Below, piece after piece: positions 12,652-23,450 of a DNA stretch of 64,000 nt. The stretch is from Gonatopus flavifemur (Eukaryota > Arthropoda > Insecta > Hymenoptera > Dryinidae), in contig JAFFJZ010000001.1 in assembly GCA_018340375.1 (NCBI GenBank), positions 48,476,001 through 48,540,000 on the forward strand, in the 5' to 3' direction. How positions within the stretch are numbered: the stretch's first letter is position 1; every line of letters begins with the position of its first letter. Under the pieces are notes generated by a model. It was not told the DNA's origin, searched no databases, and saw nothing but the letters and a program-made list of their open reading frames with translations. Made by a program: the position numbers and the translations under genes.

Positions 12652-12779
12652 CCTGAGTAAAAATTATTCTGATTATTTTCTACACATCGGAAGGCTTTAC
12701 CCAGCTCTTGTGAGGGACTTGCTAGGCTTAGTGAGGCCTCGCAATCGTCTAAAGAATGGATAGAATAATTTTTGCTAGG
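12652..12779. mobile_element. Short MITE, CCTGAGTAAAAATTATTC tips
   Basis: Right tip GAATAATTTTTGCTAGG complements the left. It is of the same kind as 34573-34692, which ends GGAATCATTTTTGCTAGGG; part of the wider CCCTGGTAGAAAT-like group. Confidence 0.55.
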
Positions 12780-12826
12780 AGAGTCTTCTTATTAGTTTCA
12801 AATGTTTCCCTTTTCAGTGGACTATT

Positions 12827-13176
12827 TCCGTACAGCACAACCACCGATGGAGAATTGGTGGAGAAATAGAAGCCGTGGAAATGAGAGAGAGATAAGGGAG
12901 AGTCTCCGTTGAGGCAACGGGGAGGCGACGGAGAAATGTCCGCTCTCTGTATTTTCAATAAAACTCAAATTCGTGAATTCATACATTCAGATTTGGTGAT
13001 GTAGATGCACCAATATGAATTATATCGCGAATACAGGTGGTGGACATTTCTCCGTTGCCTCAACGGAGACTCTCCCTTATTTCCCTCTTATTTCCACGGC
13101 TCCCATTTCTCCACCAATTCTCCACCTCCAGGCCACCGAAGTCCTAGGTGGACGATCGGTGGTTGTGCTGTACGGG
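12827..13176. mobile_element. 350-bp palindromic MITE, CCGTACAGCAC tips
   Basis: Tips CCGTACAGCACAACCACCGA and TCGGTGGTTGTGCTGTACGG. Arms of about 130 bp each (GAGAATTGGTGGAGAAAT and ATTTCTCCACCAATTCTC). The interior carries CCGTTGCCTCAACGG. Siblings with a shorter, different interior are at 20244-20390 and 52487-52841. Confidence 0.85.
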
Positions 13177-14227
13177 TTGTCATTGACTATCCATCTGGTT
13201 CCATATGTACATACATCATCACATACCTTACCCAAAATTTCTGTTGTTTTTCAAATCCTTTTCAGAAAAATGGGACTTTTCAGTGTTTTGCCATTTTTCA
13301 AATGGAAAATAACCCCTCCTTGTCACGTGAAAACCATTATAGTTATGTCATCCTCTTTGCGCTTTCGTTTTCGCATTATTTGAGTAGCCTCGGTTTTATC
13401 GACAAATGCACATTGATGATGTTGGTTTTGCCAATGTTGGACAATCAAACGAGCTGTTACATGAATTTTCTAAAGCTTCTTTGAACCAATTGCTAAGAGG
13501 CTATGAATTCCTGCGTAGGAATGAATGAATGAATGAAAATATGAGTTATACAATCTGGAATTGTGGACTTGAGGAAGGTTTGTTGCTGATCAGTTGAATA
13601 ATAGTATCAGTTCAATGGGTGAATTGTACCATTACGTTTATCGATTACTGACACGTAATTAATCGTCAGTTAGGAATATACATATGTACACCTTAGATCA
13701 TGTATTTGTCATGCTCTGCGGGATGAATATATTCATTTGTAGCATCCAGCTACGTCCAGCATCTGTATATACGTTAAATCCAAATGTCTGTCATGTATAT
13801 CAGTAGTCTCTCCATGACATGATCGATAATCTGATTATCTTCATTCAATAATAGAGCCACCCTATGAAGATTTTCATATGAAATTATCATAAAAGGGAGT
13901 AACTGGATTTCCATAGTGCATGATGGAATGGCTCGATATAAAATAATAGGATTCGAGGTCCTGCGTGGGAGTTATTACAAATCGTACCAATTCAACTATG
14001 GAATCTTTAGACATTTATTTCAATTTCACTTAGATAGTGAGTGGGTTATTCGGATACGTAACGCGAAGATAATGTGAATAAATGGTGGGAGAATCGACGG
14101 AATGAACGTTCGCACTTTAAACGACGGTCACAATGTGGATTCAGAGTCAGACCTAGGAAATTTGTCAACGGAGGCACAAATCAATCACGACACCCCTTGA
14201 GAGTGAGCAAATTCACAAAATTATATA
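13177..14227. other. Gene-free stretch
   Basis: AT-rich unique-looking sequence; short frames only, no splice-linked coding pattern and no clear inverted repeat. Confidence 0.4.
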
Positions 14228-14448
14228 CTCTGAGAGAAATTTATAGTTAACTTTACTATGGAATTATAGGAATGGCGGAACATACTGACTTCTAATGAAA
14301 TTAACTGTAAAACATTGTAAATTTGATCAAGTTTTTATTGTTATGCCATAGTAAATTTCATTATATTATGGTAAATTTCATTAGAAGTCAGTATGTTTCC
14401 CCATTCCTTTCATTTCATAGTAAATTTGACTATGAATTTCTTTCAGTG
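14228..14448. mobile_element. 221-bp MITE, CTGAGAGAAATT tips
   Basis: Tips CTCTGAGAGAAATTTATAGT and ACTATGAATTTCTTTCAGTG, flanked by TA on both sides. Inner arms include CATACTGACTTCTAATG and its complement. Confidence 0.8.
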
Positions 14449-15148
14449 TATAATTCTGTATAAATTATATACGAAGTATATGAAATTACATACAAATTAT
14501 ATATAATTCTGAAGATTTTCGCACTTGGGTACTTCATCCAATTGTCAAAATAATAAATATAATCGAAAATAAAATACAACTATATCTTGTCACCAAATAT
14601 CCAACCATAATTTGTGCAATAAATATGGTTTTAGTTGATCAGGATGTGAGTGACTGAGTTTGCAAATTGTAGCGAAGGTACTTTCTTTTTCTCGGCACCT
14701 GGGGCACGTGCCCTTTTTGTCCCCTCTCTCATAGATCCGGCTCTGTGTGAATCAGAAGTGAATCCTACGTTCTGCACGTAGGAGTATTAAAAGTTCCCAA
14801 GTGGAAAAATTGTGATACTTTTTGAAGCCTGATCAACTCCGTCATACGCAACGATCCATAGTTCAATCAGGTCGAATGAGAATTTTGAAAACATCAGGTT
14901 GAGAATAAGGTGAGATCAGGGTGGAAAACAAAATCAAACCTGATTCACTCCGCAATACGCAACGAATCAGCGCTGAATCAGGTTTCACTTTTTGACTCGG
15001 GTTGAGATAAAAACGGTTAGATTCACGTTGATGCATCTACGTTGTGCCAATGTGAAGGGGATTAACTTTCATATACATTGCATTTTCCTGCTTTCGTGGA
15101 AACTCAGTGTTAGCCTTACCGGAGTGAAATTATGCACTCCAAGTGGCA
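14449..15148. other. Gene-free stretch with a local duplication
   Basis: Two related stretches, near 14828 (CCTGATCAACTCCGTCATA) and 14939 (CCTGATTCACTCCGCAATA), form a diverged direct repeat. No gene seen. Confidence 0.4.
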
Positions 15149-15300
15149 TCCCAATAAAACAAAAATACGTTCAAAAGATGTATTTAAAAATCATCTAAAA
15201 GATATTTTTCAGAGCTCTTTGAGATATCCTTTAGATATATTATATTTCGTCTAAAAGACATCCAAATGATAGATGATCTTGAAAGAGATCTTTCCGACTT
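15149..15300. repeat. Partial copy of the GATATC-rich element
   Basis: Begins TCCCAATAAAACAAAAATAC and continues with repeated AAAAGATATTT/AGATATCC words, matching the style of 18646-19339. The right end is lost. Confidence 0.5.
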
Positions 15301-15377
15301 GAAATGTTGATTGGAAAATGGATGATTCAGTTGTGATATGAAATTGTTCTAAATCTTCAAATAAGATTGTCTTGAAT

Positions 15378-15440
15378 ATAGTGCCCTGCCATATCATTAG
15401 GCCACAACTGAAAAATCACATTTTCATAATATTTTCGTCA
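15378..15440 (-). pseudogene. Protein fragment VIFQxWP, copy 1
   Basis: The minus strand encodes YYENVIFQLWPNDMA. The stretch at 20713-20775 encodes WNCGKVIFQRWPSNMA, with the DNA about 75% alike by eye over 47 bases and further similarity downstream. Two differences keep the residue and frame, which hints at a formerly coding sequence. Stops lie close on both sides. Family unknown. Confidence 0.2.
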
Positions 15441-15705
15441 CCTACTTATCATAGTTACTGTTCGACCAAGAGATTCAAGATACGAATCTCATCGAAAGCG
15501 TTTGAGATCTCATGAAATCTGGAGTCAGTGAACACGTTTCTACAACTAAGCAAAAGCTGATTCGGATACTCGATGACACTGAACAACCTAAATTAGGAAT
15601 ACAAGAACAATTGAGAATTGTCCAAGAGCGTACCTCGTCGCATTGTAGTTATGTTGGCTATTAAAGTTGGCCATTCAAAATACTAAATTCAATAGTTCAT
15701 GATAG

Positions 15706-16004
15706 CCCTGGTAAAAATTTCCGCTCGCTGGAAGCGGAGATTGAAACAAATGAAGCGTGAAATGTTTCAATTTCCGCTTTTTCCGCGCTTGGATACTGTT
15801 TCGTTTCCTCTTCCACGTCGCTTTATACCCTTCTTACGCTTCCATTTTCACTAGGGAGTAGAGGTGCACGATATTTCACGGTATCGATATTTTTTATAGA
15901 AACTGCGTAAAGTTTATATTGAATTTTATAAAATATTGACAAAAACTTTGAAAAATTTTATATAAAATATCGATACCGTGAAATATCGTGCACCTCTACT
16001 AGGG
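15706..16004. mobile_element. CCCTGGTAAAAAT MITE split by a hAT-type MITE
   Basis: Left tip CCCTGGTAAAAATTTCC, right tip CCATTTTCACTAGGG, with an SRY-poor, CG-rich interior (TTTCCGCTTTTTCCGCG). The right tip is duplicated because a 140-bp element inserted into it at 15859. Confidence 0.6.
15859..15998. mobile_element. 140-bp hAT-type MITE with 8-bp target duplication
   Basis: Tips TAGAGGTGCACGATATTTCA and TGAAATATCGTGCACCTCTA, arms of about 37 bp almost perfect. Flanks are CTAGGGAG on both sides (15851-15858 and 15999-16006), an exact 8-bp duplication typical of hAT elements. AT-only centre, no coding. Confidence 0.9.
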
Positions 16005-16247
16005 AGTAATACACTGTAGACAATGATTGTGGAATTTTTCGCCAAAAAATGGTGGCAGCAAGATTCCTCCACATGTGTGGAATTTTTCACCATAATTTGA
16101 TGAACTTTTCCTTCATTTGTGAAGGATTCAATACCAAAAAAAACAAAATAATCCCTCAACGTGATGAAAAAATCCCGCATTTTTGATGGAGAAACAATTG
16201 TCCCACGTCGAGGGGATGAAATCGATTACCTAACGAAATATCCTTGG

Positions 16248-16640
16248 TCAAAATATCCGCTCCAAAATATCTGCAGACCAAAATATCCACGCACAAAAAT
16301 ATCCACGGACAAAATATCCGTGAACAAAAATATCCGAGAACAACACGGAAAAAAATCACGTGTAGATTCTGCATTGGTTGTTGTTATTTTCACATAACTG
16401 CTGACGTGAATGCAATTGGGGTAAAATTCACATTGGAACCAACGTTATGTGTACATTGTTACCGGAGTGAACGGCAGGCGTGTTGCCATGGTAGCCATGA
16501 CAACAATATAAATCTAACAGGACTCTGGAGTGAATTCTACATGAAACCCACACCGTTATACCATAACCTCACATTTCATGTAATTTTTACGTGGGCCGTT
16601 TTTTCCGTGAAAATATCCTCAGACAACCCTGATAAATTGT
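16248..16640. repeat. AAAATATCC minisatellite, interrupted by a MITE
   Basis: About six diverged 15-17-bp units, each AAAATATCC plus a variable GCAGACC/ACGCAC-like tail, at 16248-16345; one further unit (AAAATATCCTCAGAC) resumes right after the MITE that ends at 16609. A similar single unit lies near 20998. Confidence 0.7.
16344..16609. mobile_element. 266-bp MITE, CACGGAAAAAAATCACGTG tips
   Basis: Right tip TTTTACGTGGGCCGTTTTTTCCGTG. AA on both flanks. Removing it rejoins two minisatellite units in register. Confidence 0.75.
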
Positions 16641-16646
16641 CCCCAT

Positions 16647-17264
16647 AAAAAACGATACAAAACGATAAATTTCTTCTATTGTTTTCAACTAGGTTTCTGA
16701 ATACGGAATTTACGAAGTTATATGGCTATTCAACGATAGAACTCTATCGTTCCTTATCGTTTTCTATAAAAATTCAAAAGATTGTACACGGAAAAAATAA
16801 TTCAGCTGCAGCAGCTAAGTAGCTAGCACGGACACGGACAGCCATTAAATTAGCTCCTGCAGCTAAATTTTAGCTGTTACCACGAATAAATTGACTACAA
16901 ATGCAAATTTTCTTGCTGTAACAGCTAAAATTTAGCTGCAGGAGCCAATTTCATGGCTGTCCATGGGCGTGCTAGCTAGTTAGCTGCTGCAGCTAGATTA
17001 TTTTTTCCGTGTATGGGATTTTGTCGTGAAATTCGTACAGAAAAAGTACTACTTATTCTAGAACACATAACTATTTTCTTCCAAATAACTGGTACTTTAT
17101 TATATGAATTTCACGATAAAATCCCATACATTCTTTTGAATTTTTATAGAAAACGATAAGGAACGATAGAGTTCTATCGTTTAATAACGATATACCTTCG
17201 TCAATTCGGTATTCAGAAACCTCATTGGAAACTATAGAAAAGATGTATCGTTTTGTATCGTTCT
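16647..17264. mobile_element. Large CGATA palindrome, host of a nested MITE
   Basis: Arms of about 140 bp plus inner arms: AACGATAGAACTCTATCGTT, TTATCGTTTTCTATAAAAAT and GGGATTTTGTCGTGAAATTC are all mirrored on the right (17104-17262). The left arm is broken by the AGCTAA element at 16787-17011; the right arm is unbroken. Confidence 0.85.
16787..17011. mobile_element. 225-bp AGCTGCAGCT MITE, copy 1
   Basis: Tips CACGGAAAAAATAATTCAGC and complement; TA on both sides (16785-16786, 17012-17013). The interior is iterated AGCTGCAGCAGCTAA/TTAGCTGCAGG. Copy 2 at 42527-42751 has the same length and about 93% identity by eye. Confidence 0.93.
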
Positions 17265-17333
17265 TTATTGGAAAAATTTAGCAGGGAAAACATCCGTAAT
17301 AGAAATGTTTGCCATTCCAGCACTTATATATCA

Positions 17334-17525
17334 CCATATAAAATTCATGTAGGGCCGTTCGATTCATATAAGGACCGAAAATGATCCATATATAGGCTAA
17401 ACAATGCCAAATATGGGATGTATGGCCCATATATGGATTTCATATGGGTCATATATGAATCTGTGACATCATATATGTGGCCTCTTTGGTCATATATGCC
17501 GCATATATGATTCATTTTTACTAGG
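17334..17525. repeat. CATATATG-rich repeat
   Basis: About 190 bp with around ten CATATATG/CCATATATGG-like words; the right tip TCATTTTTACTAGGG is of the CCCTGGTAAAAAT type, the left tip is degraded (ATTCATGTAGGG). Confidence 0.55.
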
Positions 17526-18645
17526 GATGTAATTTCCTTTTTCATTTTTCATTGTTAAAGTATTCGAATTTTATCAAATGCAATCAATGAATTTGAGAGA
17601 AGTTGAGTTGGAGTATAAGAGAGAATTTTGAACTGTTCAAAATTATGAAAATTTCTATTCTTCCTGACCAATCATTTGTTGGGGTGTCTGAGACACCTCG
17701 CGCGCGTACTTACGGGTTAAAGAGTGACTACACGATTTCAAGTGCATTGGAATAAAACACTTGAATTTGCAGTGAATCTGCCTGAATCTAAATGAACATC
17801 AAATAATATTATTTTCCAATCTAAGCAGACCTGAGTGGAAAAATTTTCCAAATTATATAACATAAATTGTATATAATATTTTAAATTTATCCCCTTAGAG
17901 ATTTTTGTACAACTTTTGAATGTGACTTGTTGCTATTATTCTAACCTCGCCATACTATTTTTTATCAACACCTGATATCGAAAGGTATCGCAATAATAGA
18001 TTTCAGAAGGAACGATAATTCTCGATACAACATTGATAAATGCGTCATGAATTATTGTTCCATCTGGTACGATATAAACCACAATGTAGCCGGACAAACG
18101 GCCGAAGGATGTGAAACAATATTTCAATTTGAATAAAAAATGCACACTGAGAAGTTCACTCTAACTTTGAAGCATGCGCGTAACGACCACGCATGCATTT
18201 TCTAATAAGAGAAATGCTTTCAGAAACAAATGTGAAGTAGAAAAGAGCAGTTGTTTGTCATACGAGTTCCCTGCATTTGACGGGTTCTCCAGTGGAATAC
18301 CCTGCTGAATAGCCAAGATCTTTGTTGGAAGATTACCAAGTATATTTACGTGAATGATATACGTTGGGTATAATTGAGTTTCTATTTGAGTTCATTGTGT
18401 TTTATATGTTATGATATATATATATATATATATACACATATATCGAACATCTGAAATTCTCAGCGAAGTCAGAATATTTTTTTCCATCATTTTCATTCCA
18501 CGATTAACGATATGTAATAAACAATGTGGAATCCTTGAATGAAATGTTAGGATGAAATTCTTCATAATATTTCTAGAAAAGATCTGAACTCAGCTTTTGC
18601 TCCGTTTGTTGTTCATGAGAACACGATATCATAATTTTTCAAAGG
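17526..18645. other. Gene-free stretch with a TA microsatellite
   Basis: AT-rich sequence with (AT)n at about 18413-18434. The 69-codon minus frame at 17936-18145 lies partly in repeat-like sequence and is not called. Confidence 0.4.
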
Positions 18646-19339
18646 TCCCAACAAACACCGATGGTCTTGAAGACATTTTTCAGATACATCGCCAAGATGT
18701 CTTTTACATATCTAAATGATATCACAAAGAAGATATATTTAAGATATGTCGAAACGATATCTTTTAGATATCTCAAAGAAATGTCAGAAACATGTCTTTG
18801 AGGTATTTCTGAAAGACATCCTTTAGATGTCGAATCCGCATAGTCTAAAAGAGATCTTGAAAGAGTTTCTGAATATGTGTTACACATCTTGAGAATTGTC
18901 TAAGTAAGGAGGGCAAAAGTCACGCCATGTTCCTTTTTTGAAATTCATTAGTGATTCTTTTGTACTGTCTGGGATGTCCTCATGATGGCAAAAAGACATC
19001 TCGAAGATATCTAAAATGTATCTTAAAAGAATCAAAGAAATATCTTGAGGCATGTAAAAGATGTTCTCCACATTTCTAAAACATATCCTAAAACAATCTA
19101 AAACATATCTTGGAATCATCTCAAAGATGCCTTTCATATATCTAAAACATATCTTTGTCAGCGTGTCTAAAAGATATCGTGTGCAAGACATTTTTGAGAT
19201 ATCTGAAACTTGTTGACATTTGTTGCATAAGACATCTTTCAGATGTCGAAAAGATATCTTCACGAAAGTCTTCCAAGACATCTCCCATGATTTTAGGACA
19301 TCTTTTAGATACTGATAGATATATTTTTGTTTGTTGGGA
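18646..19339. mobile_element. GATATC-rich element with TCCCAACAAAC tips
   Basis: Left tip TCCCAACAAACACC, right tip TTGTTTGTTGGGA. The interior is an array of diverged AAGATATCTTTTAGATATCT words in both orientations, which creates accidental open frames on both strands. Confidence 0.75.
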
Positions 19340-19501
19340 TACCAGCATAATAGCTTGGCTTTTTATAAGTAGAGACCAGATTATATGCAACAAAAAAAGT
19401 GCGAAATATGCATGCAAATATGCATGAAAAAATCTGAAAATATGCAGTAAGACGTCAAAAAATATGCAAGAGAATATCAAAGAATTGTAACGAGTTTTTA
19501 T

Positions 19502-19696
19502 TCATAAAAAAATCAGAAATAAAACAGAATGACCAATGTACTCATTTTTATGATTCTTATTTCGATGAAAGTATACTACGATATACTGCTCCAATCTTTC
19601 CATAGTGAAATTATGTCGTCTATCATTCAGAATGGGTTTGAATGCAGAAAACGAACGTTCCACATCCACTGAAGTCACTGGACAGTCATTTTCCAT
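19502..19696 (-). pseudogene. hAT transposase C-terminal dimerisation domain remnant
   Basis: The 64-codon frame carries TSVDVERSFSAFKPILNDRR followed by a hydrophobic YIVVYF segment. The motif xSxxxERSFSxxxxILxxRRxxL is the conserved C-terminal core of hAT transposases and of CGGBP1-like hAT derivatives. The frame starts abruptly after KENDCPV, with no BED finger or catalytic region upstream, so this is a truncated remnant within the element at 19370-20571. Confidence 0.7.
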
Positions 19697-20243
19697 ATAC
19701 TATTCGCGCTGTACATTATTCGGCACAATTTTGAACTTCGGAAGAAAATGATTGTGAGTCATAAAATGGTGATAGGATAATCATGTTTTCGATGATTTTT
19801 CCAAGATATCTATAAGAATATGATAGAAAGAGTACGCAACGGGTGATTATTATAATGAAACATTATTGACAATATCAACACTGTAAAAAGTGTTACTCAA
19901 GTGGCTGCGTCTCAATTCGAAAACTGACTGAAATTCAGCCTTTTCCATTGCGTTGGCAATTGTTTTTTGTGCTTACTTTACATTCAAAATAGGTTTCCCT
20001 TGGCTGCGTTTTAAATTCAGTCATGGCACAATCTGAATTGAAAACTTCCTTTCTATAGTGAGTATTTTTCACGAATTTCAAAATGTGTACTGTTAATGTT
20101 GAATGAATTGACATAGTTGCATCCATTTGATACGAACACATATTTGTTGCAAACATGATTCATAATTCATTAATGCATGAAGATCAATTTGACGGTCATT
20201 AATTATAATTGTGCGAAATGAGTATTCGTTTTACTATATCTAA

Positions 20244-20390
20244 TCCTCAACAGCACATCCACCGATTTCCACGTCGCATTTCCGTGGACTCCACGTGGAT
20301 AAATGGTGGACGTGGATAGGACGTGAATGAACGAAGATTCCACGTGGAGGCAACGTAGAGGCAACGCAGGAATGTCCGGTGCTGTACGGG
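20244..20390. mobile_element. 147-bp CAGCAC MITE inside the hAT element
   Basis: Ends CAACAGCACATCCACCGATT and AATGTCCGGTGCTGTACGGG. The interior is CCACGTGGAGGCAACG-like. It supplies the uninterrupted site GCAACGCAGGAATGTCC for the nested copy at 52487-52841. Confidence 0.7.
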
Positions 20391-20571
20391 ATGAAATATT
20401 AACTGATTACTAATCATTTTTCTATGGTCAAGAACATTTCTTGTTGAAAATATGATTTTTTCCTATATAGAAAATTTGTGAGAAATATGCATTTTATAAC
20501 AAATAATAAGCGAAATATGCAAAAGTTTGAATATGGGCAAAATATGCAATTTGCATATAATCCGGTCTCTA

Positions 20572-20805
20572 TTTATAAGGAAGGCAATGTACCTTCTCAT
20601 GTAACTCTAAGCCTTTATAGTATTGTTGAAGACTTTTTGACGGTGCAAGCAGCATGAGAAAAAAATCATAATTTACACCGGGTCTTGTGGACATGTTCAG
20701 GGGGTAATCACAGTTCATTGCCATATTACTAGGCCAGCGCTGGAAAATCACTTTCCCACAATTCCAACTACGATATACGTTACTTTTGAGACATTTCTTC
20801 TTCAA
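20572..20805 (-). pseudogene. Unrecognised protein fragment, VIFQxWP copy 2
   Basis: A 78-codon minus frame containing WNCGKVIFQRWPSNMA and LLAPSKSLQQYYKGLELHEK. Similar to 15378-15440 over the VIFQxWP part. The hAT element inserted at its end. No family recognised; could be a piece of an older transposon. Confidence 0.2.
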
Positions 20806-21797
20806 TCTTCAAAGAGTATGTTGAAGATGATGAATTGATTGAAAAAATGGCAATGTATAGTGAAGTGAACTATTTTTACTATAATGAACGATTAAAATTA
20901 TCATGAAGTATTAAAATTACTACACTGTAAAAAATGTGGGGAGTTTTTCTTCACACTGTTGGTGGATTTGATCGTAACACGACAAAGTGTTCTTGGTCAA
21001 AATATCCGAGACAAAATTTCCGTGCCATGGCACGGCCGAAATTTCCCGAAATTTTCTTTTCTTTCCAGCCTCTAGAGTGGTTCACCCCCTTAACTTACAG
21101 TTATGTTGAAAACATGAAAAATTCTTAGATGAAGTCAACTATTTTCATCTCATTCAATGAAACTATTTAAAACTTCAAAGGCACCAAGCGAGGTATAATA
21201 TTTCTCTGGTTTCAATTATTCGTATAACTTGTTAACTACTTGGGCCTCGGAGAACCGAACTATACGTTTACGTCACTTTGTTTGTTATTCCAATTTCTGC
21301 TACACCTGCACGTTGGAACAACAGCTGTAATCATTCTTTCCCAACGCCTTGTGAGCGAGGATGAATGTCACAAACAATCGGTCGATAATAATGAGTATAA
21401 ATTGATAGTGAGAATGTATATGTAATTCTCAGGGCCTAAAAGACCCGATGTGTACGGATAAGGGTTAAAAGCGTGTAAATATATTGATAACTTAGATGTT
21501 GAATAATAAAATATTTCGTTCGTTTTATGAGTATGTTTACGTGCTTGCGATTGTTCAAAATGTGACTACACGATTTCAACCCTCTGAGCGCATTAAAACG
21601 AATACTGTAAAGAATATTTTGAATTGTTCCATACCTTTGTAAAGGAAATTTCGCATAATTTTACAGAAAAAGCGAATTCCCGTACACGTATCGTCATTTT
21701 CACATAAAAATACATTAAAATTACTGTTCTCATGTGATTTTCACCGCAAATTTATAAGATTTCCCCGAATATTTACGGAAAATTCCTGATCCACGTA
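20806..21797. other. Gene-free stretch
   Basis: Contains CACTGTAAAAAATGTGG near 20924 and a single AAAATATCC unit near 20998; otherwise nothing that I can assign. The 61-codon frame at 21240-21425 is not supported by anything else. Confidence 0.35.
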
Positions 21798-22048
21798 CAC
21801 GGAAAGAAGAAAACAGCACCAGTTACTGTCCATAACAGCAATCAGTTGAAAAACAAATGAAAACACGCTTGGATCATAGAGGTTAGTGCGATCACAGTGA
21901 TGTGTACTGCAGTGAAATTCGTCAATGCTGCTTGGACATTAACGGTTACTGAGAGACGCGGTAATGAACGGCGTGAATTTGATTTTTCATTATTTTTCAA
22001 TGAATTACTGCGATTCACAGTAACCATTGCTGTTTTATTCTTTCCGTG
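21798..22048. mobile_element. 251-bp MITE, CACGGAAAGAAGAAAACAGC tips
   Basis: Right tip GCTGTTTTATTCTTTCCGTG; TA on both flanks. Internal GGTTACTGTGAATCGCAGTAA-type words occur in both orientations. Confidence 0.85.
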
Positions 22049-22700
22049 TATGTGTTAATCGCTTCACATACACATATGTGAAATTTTCCATACAAATTTT
22101 CCGTAGTGAAACATTTGAATTTACAGAGCATACGAGGAGGGACCGATTATCGCAACATTTTTGTTTCCACGTGAATCAGCGTTGAACTGTCCTTCAATTT
22201 CAAGAATCAATACAATATCAATCGGTTGAATATGAAAAGCCCTTACGCGTTTCTATCTCCCAAGCTCTCCATCAAGGTGAAAAAACTTTGAAAGTAATTA
22301 TGGATGAAGAGCAGGATTTCTCCATAATTCCCCGTACTATATTCAGCAATCTATTCCCATTCCATTTATATCAATAAAATTTGATGTGAACAAAACAACG
22401 CGCTTTCCCCAAACAATAATTCGCAGCAATAAAGGAAACCCTTCTCCCAATATACTTTACCTTTTATTTACACGCCATTCTCTAAACATTTACACGATAT
22501 CACGTTGCCTCGTAAATTTAACGTTCTCATGATGAAATTGCAAATTATTTTCGAATCGTTTTTTAATCTTGTAATCTTCCGCTCAAACCATTTTGTAGCG
22601 CAGATAAAACGACTTTTCTATGCTTTAAAAACAGAGACTGAGGAGGAAAAAAAAATGGAAATCGTTTATCTCTTGTCTGGGAAAAGTAGTTCTGAAATTA
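22049..22700. other. Gene-free stretch
   Basis: AT-rich, no inverted repeat or coding pattern that I can support. Confidence 0.35.
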
Positions 22701-23450
22701 ATGTTTGTCGTTGAGGTAGTTCATCATTCAAATGAATTAACGCTTGCCATGGCGCGTGAACAACAAATTTATGCGAATTGCATTTGGTATGATTACATAT
22801 TTTTTTTTCTTTCTTTGATAACTGAATTCTCTTTCAATCAAAGAAAGAAAGAATTTCAAACTAAGTTTGTGGGTCGGTACATAACAATAACGAACGAAGT
22901 AAATTTGAAACAAGAAATATGATAGGATTAAATTGATATGCGGTTGCAGCGGGCATTTGGAGATTTTACGAGAATCGAAGGTACTATAGTCCAAAAGTGC
23001 GGGACACTTGGTGGTGTTGAAATAGAAGACAGTCACCACGGTGGTGGTACGGTGGTGGCAGCGACTCCGACGACGACGACGACGACGACGACCGCGGCAG
23101 CGGGGAGTTCCCCGGGCAGAGCGAATTGGTCTCCATGGAAACCACCCCAAAGCCAATCCGGGATGCATTCGTACATTTGCCCCTATCGAGGCGCGTCTGC
23201 AGCTCTCTTTCTTCCCCTTTCCCTTCCATACTGCAGCCTTAACCCATGAAATTTCTCTGTTTCTCTTCCGTTCCTTCGTCCTTCATTCCTGTCGCCTTTT
23301 CTGTCCTGTCCAGCGACGTATAGTTGCATCCATTGCTTTAGACACGCTAAAAGCTTTTGACACCAAGCAACTCTGCATTCAGACATCCTGGTTGCGTGTT
23401 CGATTGGCCAAATCTGACAGCGTTTAATCAAAAGCGCTTGTATAGAGTAC
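22701..23450. other. GC- and CpG-rich island with CGA microsatellite
   Basis: Markedly richer in G, C and CpG than its surroundings, with (CGA)8 at about 23068-23092 and GGTGGT runs. Open frames exist on both strands, but they are forced by the triplet repeat (polyT/polyR). Such islands in insect genomes often mark promoters or 5' UTRs; no transcript start or splice pattern is provable here. Confidence 0.35.

Larger units (their letters stand above)
19370..20571. mobile_element. Non-autonomous hAT element with perfect 8-bp duplication
   Basis: Tips TAGAGACCAGATTATATGCA and TGCATATAATCCGGTCTCTA, one mismatch. TTTATAAG flanks both ends (19362-19369 and 20572-20579). Near both tips AAATATGC/GCATAT words recur, typical of subterminal transposase sites. 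Only a C-terminal transposase remnant remains, so it is internally deleted; a CAGCAC-tipped MITE (20244-20390) sits inside. Confidence 0.93.

Noticed and set aside
18639..19480. Long minus frames (82, 133 and 112 codons)
   Set aside because: They follow the iterated AGATATCTTTTAG words of the element at 18646-19339, which lacks stops in several frames.
22737..23229. Overlapping frames on both strands with poly-Arg, poly-Thr or poly-Ser tracts
   Set aside because: All are forced by the CGA/GGT triplet repeats; no frame has independent coding support.
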